Origin: Sistotremastrum niveocremeum HHB9708
Lineage: Eukaryota > Basidiomycota > Agaricomycetes > Sistotremastrales > Sistotremastraceae
Direction: 5' to 3'
Length of the DNA: 64,000 bases
Assembly: GCA_001630475.1 (NCBI GenBank)
Contig: KV419456.1
Location: forward strand, 1 to 64,000
Shown here: piece after piece, positions 34,377 through 45,300 of the stretch
Layout: each line of letters starts with the position of its first letter
Numbering within the stretch: the first letter of the stretch is position 1
The notes under the pieces: model-generated
What the model was told of the DNA's origin: nothing
Seen by the model: the letters and a program-made list of their open reading frames with translations, nothing else
The model's database searches: none
Program-made: the position numbers and the translations under genes

Positions 34377-35432
34377 CTAGACAGCGTCAGACAGCAATCG
34401 AGGGAAGACAAGGATACCGACACAGTAATTCATATCGGCAATAAGCTCAGATTTTCTTTCCAAGTCAGCTTGCAAGGTCTTCTGAGACTTCTGTAAGACA
34501 GTGATGAGTTCCGCAGCATCTTTCGATCTAGCAGCATTGATGAAGGCGCGTTCGAGAAAGCCGTCGATATGCCGTTTATTCTGAATCAGATATATAAGTG
34601 AGATAACGAGTGATTGAAACACAGCATACCTCTTCTTCACGATCGATTAGGATTTGAAGGAGCTCCGCTTTCTGGTTTTCTACAATTTCGAGTCTCTCTT
34701 TCAGTTCGAGTCTCTCACGATGGGTTTCTCCGGCTGCATTTGCTTCGGCCGTCTGGAGGTAATTGAGCAGCTTCGGATATCTAGAAGGGACTGCTCACCG
34801 TCGACCTTGTACCACGACTGATTGATATTATGTCCCGAATCTCCGCACCATCAACGAGCGCCTCAGACTTGGCATCTTCGTAACACTCTCGCATCTTCTT
34901 CTCCGCATTTTGGAGCCGGGTCGTACCAAGAGGTGGCTCGTCGAGGATTTTCCTTCTGTGCGGGCTGCCGTTGCTATACGGAATTGAAAACTCCTGATAT
35001 CGCGGAGGTGGTGTGAACACTTCAGCATGAGTTTGAGTGTAGCATATATCGTCCGTTTTGGTATCTGACATCGCCTGAACGTGCATGGATGATTCGGATG
35101 CCGATGAGAGCACAGGCTTTTGGCGTCCGGCGGTTATGGTCTTACACGAATGGACGAAATGATAGACGATGAAGATACAAAACCTGATATGACTGTTGAG
35201 ATCAGGTGAGAAATCAACGTGATGGACCTACAGGAGGGCCATACAAATCAGACCGCAGGTGACGCTCGTACGGCTGATTGATGAAGGTGACCTAGGACGT
35301 ATGTGATGACTATCAAAGTTTTGAGTTGAATATCAAGAATTAATCATCTGGTTCAACTAACGTTGTCTTGATAAGCTCGAAATCGCTCATCCTCGACCTC
35401 AGGTATTTTTTTGCCGAATCAAACAGGATCAT
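34377..35432 (-). CDS. orphan membrane-anchored coiled-coil protein, 283 aa
   Basis: Five exons; introns 34581-34629, 34753-34798, 35193-35231 (39 nt, very short) and 35292-35361. One frame from ATG 35432; an inner ATG at 35390 (MSDFELIKTT) is an alternative start. Near the N-terminus is a membrane helix, TCGLICMALLHIRFCIFIVY. A Pro/Ser-rich linker follows, then a charged helical and coiled-coil half (RLQNAEKKMRECYEDAKSEA, RERLELKERLEIVENQKAEL, and heptads to about residue 265). No known domain. A type II or N-anchored protein with a cytoplasmic or lumenal coiled coil is inferred. It is divergent from the coiled-coil gene at 35891. Confidence 0.65.
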
Positions 35433-35890
35433 GGCTCCGCAGATTGGTTGATGGAAAGTTCTTCAAGTTTTCAGGCCTGGTACATGTTACAGAGTGCCCG
35501 TATTAGCGACAGGCACTGCGAAATGCAGCAGACGATCTGTGGGCAGCCGGGGAAGCTGGGGAAGACGAAAGCGAGCAGAGCGAGCGTCACAAGTGTGACG
35601 GACATGGTCACGCAGATCACGAGAGCTTGCACGTGATATTTGTTGTTAGGCGTTGTTGTTCCCTCCGTCATCCCCAACCTCTGCTCGCCGCCGTCTTATC
35701 AGTGAGCATCAAAGCCTTTAAGAGCAGCTGTGGCTTTGCTCTGTACTGGGCTCAGCTGCATCAAAGGCTTACTTCTGGAGAGAATAGGTCGTCAATCCAG
35801 CCGCGAATGATAGCCTGAGAGGAGGTACGGTCTCCACAATATTGATCGTAGAGTCTTTTGTATCTGACCGCCTTGATAGATAGTCTAGCG
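35433..35890. promoter_or_regulatory. divergent promoter region between two coiled-coil genes
   Basis: 458 bp between start codons that face away from each other. It should hold both promoters, which would allow shared control. No specific motif is identified. Confidence 0.45.
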
Positions 35891-37883
35891 ATGCGAATTT
35901 ATCCAACGACCACTTTACTCTGTGTCTTCGCGATTTCATCTGTCCAATGTCTCGACGAGAGAATAAGAGACCCTCCGAAGGAAGCTATCGAACCCCGCAG
36001 TCATTTCTTGGCTTTGAAATCATTCATGGGACGCTTGTCATTTCCTGGGAATCCGTGCCAAAAATTCAGCTCTGCCGTGAGTGCTATTCATAATCAGCAG
36101 AAGTTACTTCGAGACTTGCCGCAGAGAGACGTCGAAGAATACGATGACATCGCTGTAAGCGGATCTGGGGAGGCAAATGAAATCGGAGAGTTCGATGCTA
36201 AGTATGGGTCGTCTACCGAGTAAGTTTCTCCCGTCTGATCAATCTGAAAGACCTTCTCCTCAATATACGACTTGGCAGCAGTAAACGATCCAAGAACAAA
36301 GAATTCGGCGAAAGGCTCGAAGCAGGTGAGGCATATACTTGCATCTCCTCACGTCACTCAATCCCCGCAAGCCTTGACACCAACAGAGTCGTTCGAGGTA
36401 GAAAGCCCATTGGGCCTTGCTGAGTACGTGTCATTCCGCCTCTCCCCGAGTCACTTCTAATAACTCTGTGTGCCTCTTGTAGAGTTTCATCTCCGAATCC
36501 AAAGGAAGCTTCGGTCACTCGGCTGATAACTGCGTTTGCCATATGCTGGAATTGGATGTGAGCTCGGATTCTGCCATGCGCACATATTTAAATTGAACCC
36601 CAAGTTAAGACTGTACAGGATGACTGAGTTCTTTTTAAGAGTCGGACTCCCTACCGCTGTTGCTGTTGCCCTTAGCGCATGCATCGGTTCCCGAACCTTG
36701 GGCAACCGCATATTCGAACAGGATACGGAACATTCCGAGGCGTCAGAGAAAGTCGTAACTGATTGCGAGAAGCTCAAAAACGGTACGTGATGTGCTCCTT
36801 CTTACGCGTTGCTCAACGTTCTCTAGAGCACTCTGCGCTTCGCCAACGATTCGCCGAGTTGAACGTCGTCTTGGCACGGAAGGATAAGGATGCAGAAGTT
36901 TTGAAACTCAAAGTGAGCGAGTATTCTTACTCTCTTCATGCTGCGCACTCACCTCCTCCCCTTTTTTCCAGATCGCGCGAGCTCAAAATGAACACGAAGA
37001 TCTTACAAATCTGATCAGTCAGATGGAAGCTAGAGCCACAAAATCGATAGAGGACACGAAGCGCATCACGAACTCATCCTCACTAATCCAAGAAGAGGTT
37101 GTCTTCCATCTCTTTTGCTCCAGTTTCGCTGATGGGCCGCCCAGTATGTCAAGCGAATAATGACTCTAGAGGAGCAGTTAGCATCCGCAGTCAAAGAACG
37201 AAACAGTGCCAGGAAGAACGCAATCACGCTCTATATGGCAAATACTAGTCTTCGAGAAACCCTTCAACAGAAAGCTGCGGAAATCGACTCCCTCCTAATC
37301 AAGGTATGTTCTACGACTTCGCAATGACGTTATACACAAAGACAATCATCTTCGTAGATCGCATCCGCAGACACTAAACTTGCCGAAAAGGATCGCACCA
37401 TCTCTAACTTCGAACGCCTGCGTGATAATCTAATGGCCATCAACGCTGATAACGCACATGAACTTAAACAGCTCGACCAGAAAGTCTCCCGGAAAGTCGC
37501 ACAGCTAACGGCCGACAACGAAGAAATCAAACTCAAGGCATCTGAATACCAGGAAGAAAATATGAAGCTCAAATTTATCATTGCTGAACTACGCCACCGG
37601 GCCGTACCCGACGAAGACGAAGACGACGTCAGTATATTTCTCTCGCTCTTTCGCCCCCCTCCTAACATCCGAGCAGGAAAGCGAGCAAGACTTCAACGAC
37701 AACACATTTCGCTCCGAACCTTTTATCGAGTCCGAAAACGAAGAGCCTGAGCCGAGTACTCCAGAAACATTCTTTGACAGTTTCCAATCGCCCCAAATTC
37801 GAACGAATACTGAAGCCGAAACCGAAGATCGAAGTACTTTCAAGTCCGCCGATGGTCAACTTATATTCTCCGAACCTGCTTGA
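35891..37883 (+). CDS. secretory-pathway single-pass coiled-coil protein, 499 aa
   Basis: Ten exons with introns at 36220-36278, 36326-36386, 36424-36482, 36558-36618, 36783-36826, 36913-36971, 37098-37144, 37304-37357 and 37628-37676; a single frame results. Signal peptide MRIYPTTTLLCVFAISSVQC; a polar region with a basic mini-exon (SKRSKNKEFGERLEAE); a membrane helix near 170 (LRVGLPTAVAVALSACIG); then about 220 residues of heptad-rich coiled coil (RQRFAELNVVLARKDKDAEV through KLKFIIAELRHR); and an acidic tail (DEDEDDESEQDFNDN). Layout suggests a membrane-tethered scaffold facing the cytoplasm, but no family is recognised. Many introns lie in phase 0 in the coiled-coil part. Confidence 0.75.
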
Positions 37884-38140
37884 TGTCTGTTGTCGAATTT
37901 CTTGGCCGCCGATCACGATTGAACTGACTTCTGCCTTTCCGACTTTTGTTGAGCGCTTATCTTTCCGGGACCGCATTCGTCTATATTCCGTTTCAAATCA
38001 ACAACTTGCATTTTGATGCGTAGATTCCTTTCCGCTTAGACTTTTGACTGCGTCGACTACCAATGATGTGCTGTGTCGGACGCTTATCGTACAATAATCC
38101 CAGACTTCTGCCCTAATTTCGTACTGCACTGGCATAATGT
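37884..38140. other. convergent intergenic gap
   Basis: 257 bp between two genes that end toward each other; it should hold both 3' ends. No other feature is seen. Confidence 0.5.
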
Positions 38141-39484
38141 TCAGAGCTTGTTAGCGGCCTCCGGCGACCCCGAAACATTGACCGCATGCGCAGCGGTTGC
38201 CTCCTCGGGTTCTGGTTGTTAGATGTTAGGAGAACAGATCCAGCGAAATAGGACACAGATGACGTACCTCCAAACAGATTAATATTCCATGAGGGATTAT
38301 AGTGATTCGGTATATTGAATCGAGTGTAATCCTTCCTTCCGATCTCCGTGATTCGGTTGTAGTCCTCTTCGCTCAACTCTACTTGCTTGAAATTGGACTT
38401 GATGCGATCTGAAGGATTCGTCAATGCCTGATGCGCTGTCATACTCCCGAAAAGAGTTGTTGCTTGCTCACCCTCCTGAACCGACTTCGGAATGACGCTA
38501 TACCCTCGCTTCGCACCCCATGCGATCAACACCTGCGCCTCGGTAGCGCCAAGCTTCTGAGCGATCTCCTTGATCAAGGGGTGCTCGGTGAGCTTCGGTT
38601 TATTCTTCACTGCGCATACCAGTCAATATGCCGAAACCGAATAGATCGAGACCATGACATACGATTATTCCCCAGAGGAGAATACGCCGTCAAATGGATG
38701 CCCTCCTTCTTGCAATACTCCACCAGATTATCCTGGAGAAGGAGCGGATGCGCTTCGACTTGATTGACTTCGGGTTTGACTCCGGTAGCTTTGATAATGC
38801 CTTCGAGGTGCTCTACGGTGAAATTCGAGACGCCGATGTGCTTGACCTTTCCGGTCTTTTGAAGATTGATGAGGGCTTTCCAGGTAGTCACCAATGAAGT
38901 CTCGAGGTCCAGAAGGATAGCGCCATCCTCGGATTTCGGAAAGAGGCCTTTTCCAGGTTGAAAGGCGACGGGCCAATGAATCACTGAACATGATATTCAG
39001 ACGAACGAAGCGAACCGCTCTAGACGCTAGAACGTACGATAGAGATCCAAGTAATCAGTGCCGATCTGAGATAGAGTCAAGTCTAGCTCTTCCGCGGCGT
39101 ACTCGGGCTGATGAGCCGAATTCCATAATTTGCTCGTGATCCACTAAAACGGTTTGAGTCAACAAAATTCCCCAGCCATAATGTTTGAATATAGCACCCA
39201 CCAGATCTTCCCTCTTCACCACAGATGGAATGACTTTCTTGAGCGCACGACCGACTTCATCCTGATTCCGATAGATCTGTGCAAGATCAAGATGCCGGTA
39301 TCCATTTCTAATCGCGATCTCAACCTGATCACAATCGTCATCTCTCGTGCTCGCTCCGATATCATAAATAGGGAAGTTGACTCACCGCATTCTCTACCTC
39401 ATGCGGCTTCGACAACCAAGTCCCGAGACCGATTTGAGGGATAGACGCTCCTGAAAGTAGCTTGATCGTGTTTCCGAACGACAT
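38141..39484 (-). CDS. aldo/keto reductase, 353 aa
   Basis: NAD(P)H-dependent cytosolic reductase of the AKR superfamily, reducing aldehydes or ketones. Six exons; introns 38212-38267, 38610-38662, 38984-39037, 39144-39201 and 39325-39385. The start at 39484 gives [20 protein letters not shown] then GTW, the usual family opening. Catalytic tetrad is present: Asp and Tyr in [14 protein letters not shown] (about 46 and 51), Lys in ITSKLWN (about 78), His in LIHWP (about 111). [13 protein letters not shown] and YSPLG follow in order, and the C-terminal VIPKSV cofactor-binding stretch is intact. The tail is about 30 residues longer than typical. Substrate unknown. It could act with the oxidase and pump upstream. 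Confidence 0.93.
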
Positions 39485-39931
39485 TTCAAATCTCTTTTGA
39501 CAACGAAAGGTGGGGATGACTGGCGACTTCAATGACCTCGAGGTTGCTATTATATATGATCCGAGCACCCGCGCGGTCCGGCAACCGATTGTCGCGATTT
39601 TGAGGAAGAAAGGCGACCCGTGATGCGAAGTTACAAACAGACGGAAGGCCGGTCACTTTGAGGGTTGCTCAGACATGTTCCTGACGAAGAATATACGTCT
39701 AATCATGCTGATTCGCTTTGGAGGGTGACTGGATCTTGAACACTGGCAGTAAAATCGCAAGAACCAAGAGCCCCGACAAACAGAATAAATCTTAGTTATT
39801 TTGTGAGGTTCGCCAATAAAACTCGCTTCAAGCTACACAATGGCTGTGAGCTCGTCCTTTAGGGTTGACAGACGAAGAGACACGTCGTCGTTGGCACGCT
39901 CGTGGATGTCGGCAGGCGGCTCGCTTCCGCA
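39485..39931. other. intergenic, reductase promoter side
   Basis: Upstream region of the reductase gene, up to the left copy of a large inverted repeat. No other feature is seen. Confidence 0.5.
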
Positions 39932-40037
39932 CATCGGATGCTTACGGTTGCCCCTGAGTCCTTAGTAGAGAAATTCAAAATACAATTTTCGTTTTGATTT
40001 CTCACGGCAGGTTACCCGATGAGTTTCGCCGACGCCA
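39932..40037. repeat. left copy of a long inverted repeat
   Basis: About 105 bp that recur in inverted orientation at 42115-42221. The core from 39946 (GGTTGCCCCTGAGTCC and on) for 74 bases is identical between copies; the outer and inner edges fade over 10-20 bases. The copies bracket 2.1 kb. Confidence 0.9.
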
Positions 40038-42114
40038 CCCTTTCGGTTCGCCAAGTTGTTGGAAGTCAGATCAAGTCAGATCCGTTGAGTATGACGAGTG
40101 AGGTTCTGAGGATGTACTAGGGTGTGCAGCTCTTGTGCGCATCATTTCGCCTCGTTGGTTAACTTTGCTTTGGATCGCCTTGAAGGATTTGTTCCTTATG
40201 AGTCATTGGACGCGGTGATGACGGAGTTTAGAAATACATAGACAACGTTGACGTCTCTTCGTCGCACCAATATCCACTAGGTCTACTATCCAGAGGATAT
40301 CCGATACTGAATGACAGTGCTATATGGACCTCAATACATGCGTTCCGTTTGCCTGATATCTACCGACCATCGATCAAGATAAGTGACCAAAATGTCATAT
40401 TTTTTGAGTCGCCAATCTATGCGTGCAGTTATCCTATCCGTTTGCGACCTGATCCCGTTCAAAAACGTCCCAACGCATTTCATGTGCTATCCATCTCGGT
40501 TCCGGTTCCCGCCAACGTGCTCTGCTTCGATGCTTGATGCTTAATGTGTTCTAGTGCCTTGAGATCGAGCAATTCAAAGTCGTATTATTATATCCATCGC
40601 TCCCAGTCTAGTCTTGTCATTCGGCCAATTTCAGTGGCTAATTTCCTGTCGCCTTGCTTCTCCTGTAGCTTCGAAGTTCTCTTAGATTTGTCTTCGATTG
40701 ACCTGATGGGAAGATAGTAGATGCGACGATAATGCGCTGAATGACTGCAAAGCTGACATGGATGGGGAGTTGGAGGGACAGATTGGAACAATGTCTTCAG
40801 TGATAACAGCGGGAACATTGACTGGAGAAACGAGTGAGACTGTGACGAGGCAATGAGCAGGTCCGCAAGAAACAAGGCACGTGGCGACTGGCGCATCAGT
40901 AAGTGTGACATCGAAGTTTGCAAAACTCACTATGACTCCATCATTTGGAAAGGGTGTCTGAGTAAGCTGTGCCTGCATTGAACTGGTTCTTACCTGCCAG
41001 AAGTGAATCAGAATGGGATGCTTCTGCGTTCGATTCAGCAAAAAAAAATTAAAAAATTGAAAAGATGCTTGATAAGTCGCCACGCTATTTATCGTCAATG
41101 ATGTCGACGTGTGAATGCTCGTTGAAATGAAGAGCCGATACCATGAGGTAATACGAATACCTGTGATGGCACTTAGCATTGGAGAAGAAAAGAGGAAACA
41201 ACACACCTTGCACTGCGAGCAAAGCAGTCCCGATCGCGAATCAATGGCTTCCGCACATCATTTCGTTGTGGAGTATTCAGAATCGCAGTTGCACGCGGAT
41301 TCTACAGAAAGGGCGGAATCGCTTAGCGCAAAATGTGCTTGCTGTCATTCAACACCGGAGCGGCGGCACACACTTTCACGACGATGTCAGTCGGCGCTGC
41401 CAATCAAAAACAAATGTAGCCGACTCACCGTCCACGACTTCAGCCCGCATCCGTCAACAATTTTCAACACTTCTCGAGATACCCTGATCATCCAAGTGTT
41501 CCAACTTCAGCGTCAAGTTCAGTCCAACCAATCCCAATGTTTGCTTGATCAAAAGTTCTAGTTACCGGTCGACGTGTCAAGATTAGCGGACCAGGATTTA
41601 AGATCCCACTCACTTCGAACTCTTATGATAACAATTCTCTAGACCTCCCGATTCCTGTCCCGATTGGCACTGTCCGCGGTTCGCTGACATTCGTCGCCTC
41701 GACATTGACAGTTATCATCATTCCCCTCATCGCTTTTCTCTTGAATTGAGACGCCAGATAGAGGCCAGATTATGCTGTTGATGTTGTAGTCGAGAACCGT
41801 TATTGATCGGACAAGTTTATAGGGCTGGAGGAGGTGGCTTGATGACTTGCTTGATGGTTTTTGTTGGGGGTGAAGAACCGGCTATGAGTTTGCGGTCGAT
41901 GTTGCGTGTCATTGTGAGAACAGTTATCAAATGTTGAAATCAAGAGCCGAACGATCAGCCATGTCAAGCTAGTTGATGTTGAGGCGAAGCTCAAGCCTCA
42001 GCCTCAAGGCGTAGCATTGGTCCCAGCGAGGTGCGTTCAAACTCCGACGGCGCGGCTTGACCTTCTCCGAGCTGGCCGAACATACTGGAAATCTAGATCG
42101 ATTTCCCAGAAATT
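40038..42114. other. interior of the inverted-repeat-bounded segment
   Basis: About 2.1 kb lying between near-perfect inverted repeats. Open frames are moderate (40682-41206 minus; 41115-41561 plus) and overlap one another without protein features. The minus frame holds GTAAGA and GTGAGT donor-like sites around MQAQLTQTPFPNDG, so it could contain an eroded gene. No transposase is recognised, so the segment may be a non-autonomous foldback-type element. Confidence 0.4.
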
Positions 42115-42221
42115 GGCCTCGGCGAAACTCGTCGGGTAACCTGCCGTGAGAAATCAAAACGAAAATTGTATTTTGAATTTCTCTACTAAGGACTCAGGGG
42201 CAACCGTAGATGCTTCGGATG
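42115..42221. repeat. right copy of the long inverted repeat, abutting the Helitron
   Basis: Inverted partner of 39932-40037. Similarity ends at about 42225 (GATGGGC), right where Helitron sequence seems to begin, so the transposon may have inserted at this edge. Confidence 0.9.
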
Positions 42222-42325
42222 GGCTTAGGAAATTATGTTTATCTCCGTGGGTACCCCACATGGATGGGAAGGGGGGCGAAGCTTATGCGCGCTGTTGACT
42301 ACAGGCTGAATCAGATCAATGTTAA

Positions 42326-45300
42326 CTACGTCTCAAATTCATTGTCATACATGCTTAAGTCTACTCCATAGTCATCAACAATAAATGGCACTTGCGCTCT
42401 ACGGACTTCATCACGCTCTAGGTCTTCCATTGATACTGACTGAGTTGTCTTCTGAAGTCGAGCTAATCCAAATGAAGAGCGGAATGCAATCCCTGCCAAA
42501 CTCTTACATCGAGAGATTGCAACAAAAGACAATCCCAGTGCAAAGTCATTCTCACCCAAATCAATGACAACACGTACAAGTGTTAGACCTTGACTCTTGT
42601 GGATAGTGATTGCCCATGCTGTGATCAATGGCAGTTGAGTACGTGTTAGTAGGGTATCTGACTTGCTTTGCCATTGGGCCATGATGGGAGTAATAGGAAC
42701 CCATCTTGGATCAATGTCAAGTCCCTCTGCTGCATTGTTATCAGGGCCTTAGAATTTGTCAGTAATTGCAAGAGTAATGTGAATTCGTGCATAATGTACC
42801 TGTATATCCAGGAACATGAACCCATACAATGGAAGGCAAGTCTTTCCGAGGATTTTTCCCAGGCTGAAACCATATCTTCTTGACTGTGCCTCTAGCACCA
42901 TTGACCAATCCTTTTACCAAGTTAGCACATGAATGCATTCATGATCAGTGTGAAAATACCTTTTGAAGTCCAGAGATTCCTTGTGATCATCACTGCTGCA
43001 CCTTCACAGATATAGATAGTTTTGTGCAACCCTTCCGCTTCTTCGTCCGTTGCCTTTTCCGCCTGTTTTGAATTGTGGGTAGCATTACAAATTAAAACAG
43101 GTTCACCGCTGTTAGCCAAGCATTGGTTGTTGAAGTCATTGACCATAACCTTGGTTGGAAGGAGATGTAGATCAAAAGCAAAGGATTCTCTTTCTGCAAC
43201 GGACAGATTGTCCCAAAAGCGAGTTGAAAAGAGATCAAGATCTGCCTGGGTTGTTTTGTACTCTCGGAGATGCAAGAGTGCATCACGGAATGCCACTTGT
43301 GCTGGATCTGTACCTGCTTGGCGGAAGACATGATCGAGTGTGACAGATTGTGTGAAGGTCTCATATCCTCTTCGACCTTCAGCAGATAGACCTCCTCCTC
43401 CTCTACTGAATCTGTTTGAAGCCAATTGAGCATCCCCAACTGGAGGTAGTTGCCTTGGATCACCAAACAGAAGAGCAGGAATCCTCCCAAATGACTCATT
43501 CTGATTGGTGAGAATCTGACGCAACCGACGATCCACCTGGCCCAATCGGGTACGACCAACCATGGATTTTTCGTCTATCACCATGATCTTTGTCTCCTTC
43601 CATGCTGATTGCATTGTCATGAGTGATCGCGATGATAAAGGGGGGAATGTGTTGCCAAGTTTTACAGGAATGGAGAGGCCAAGGTTGATTGTTCTGCCCC
43701 GGATATTGTATGCAGCAATACCTGTTGGTGCCAATCGCATAACAGCATTGCGCATTTCAGCTGGGAAATATTCTTTCAGTGCCTTTGAAATTGACCATAT
43801 GAGGAAAGATTTTCCAGTGCCAGCGGTCCCATCAATGTTTATGCGGAGAGGAGGAGGGTTGAAAGTGGGATCAGTGTCTTTTTTGATGAAGTACGCCATG
43901 GTCTGCCTGAAAACATCTTGCTGGCTTCCTTTCAGAGTCCTCCAATTGACATCATCAGGAAGGTCTTCGTCATTGTCACGGCCTGCTAAACGCTTCTGCT
44001 GTTGAAGCCATTTTGCTGCTGGTGCAATTGCAAGTGGTCCTGGTGAATGAGCAACCCAGTCGTAGTTGTCAATGTCGCGATTTCCCAAGTTTTCCAAGTC
44101 TGCATTTGCATTGAGTAGCTGGTCTGGACGTCTGCCTGCTTCCTGCATCCACAAAGAACGATATTCTCTTGGTTCGTTGTCAGGAACAACAGACTCAGAG
44201 TCTGAATCCAAAGCTTCAGGGTCCAGATCTGGCTCGGTGTCCTTTGGAAGAGTGTCGTTGACATGAAGGAGATCATGTTCATGGGATAGACAGGTATGTT
44301 GGTATGCCTCTGTCCAAGTGTTGTAACCATTCTTCAGTTTTTCTTGCCAAGTCATGTTACCTCTCCATTCCACTGCATCTGAGAATGGATGATGCAATAT
44401 CATCTTGGCATAGCAGTACTTCTCATGCTCGTCTTCATCTGTGTGGTTTGGTCCAACTCGAGGGTAGAGGCGTACAATCCAAGCTTTGGTGGTAGAATTT
44501 GGACGTTGTCCACGATGTGTCCATTTTCCTGCTGAAGGAGTCCAGTGTCGAACCATATGCCATAATGTGAGATCCCGTATTTCTATATGACTCCACTTGC
44601 GCTCCAGATAGTGATCAAGAAGAGACTTTCCAGGCCCCTTGTCATTATCACCAAGGATGAGTTCTTGGTCGGGAGTTTCGGATAGACATAGAGTCTTGTA
44701 CTTGCGTGAACTGCAAACCAGTGGGAGACCTAACAGTATATGGTTCACCTCCTGAGCTGAAACATCCCGTTCTCCCACAAAACCAGATAGCATCTTCTGG
44801 TATGCTATCCCTGCAGCATCTGAGTTTTTGAGATGGGTGAGAGATTTCTGGAGGAGTTCTTGGTATGATGAAGACTTTGACTCTCCCTTGCTAGCATATT
44901 TTGCAACGTAAGCAATCACAGCCTCCCGATTGATGACTGGACGGAAGTCAATATTGGCACGCCAACCAAGGACAAATCCAGCACTGTATGCATTCAACAG
45001 TGGATCATTTCGGCGAGGGAGGAAGTCGAGGAATGGTTTGCCTGGCTTTGGTTCGACAGCTGCCGTTGGACGTATAGGATGCGGAAAGCCAAAACGACAG
45101 AACTTCAGACCTGAGACTTTGTCTTTCCGTTCACAGTATCCTGGTGTGCAACGAGTATGACGTTGAAAACGATTCAGCAGCTCTGTCAGTTCCCCTTTAG
45201 TGTCTTGGAGGGTGTCAAACAGGCGTGCTGATGGATGAATGAGAGCTGGAGGATGGGATGGATTGGGATTCATAGCACAAAGAAGTTTGTCCCAATATTC

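Noticed and set aside
42910-43350. Plus-strand frames within the Helitron
   Set aside because: Antisense to the Rep-helicase exons.
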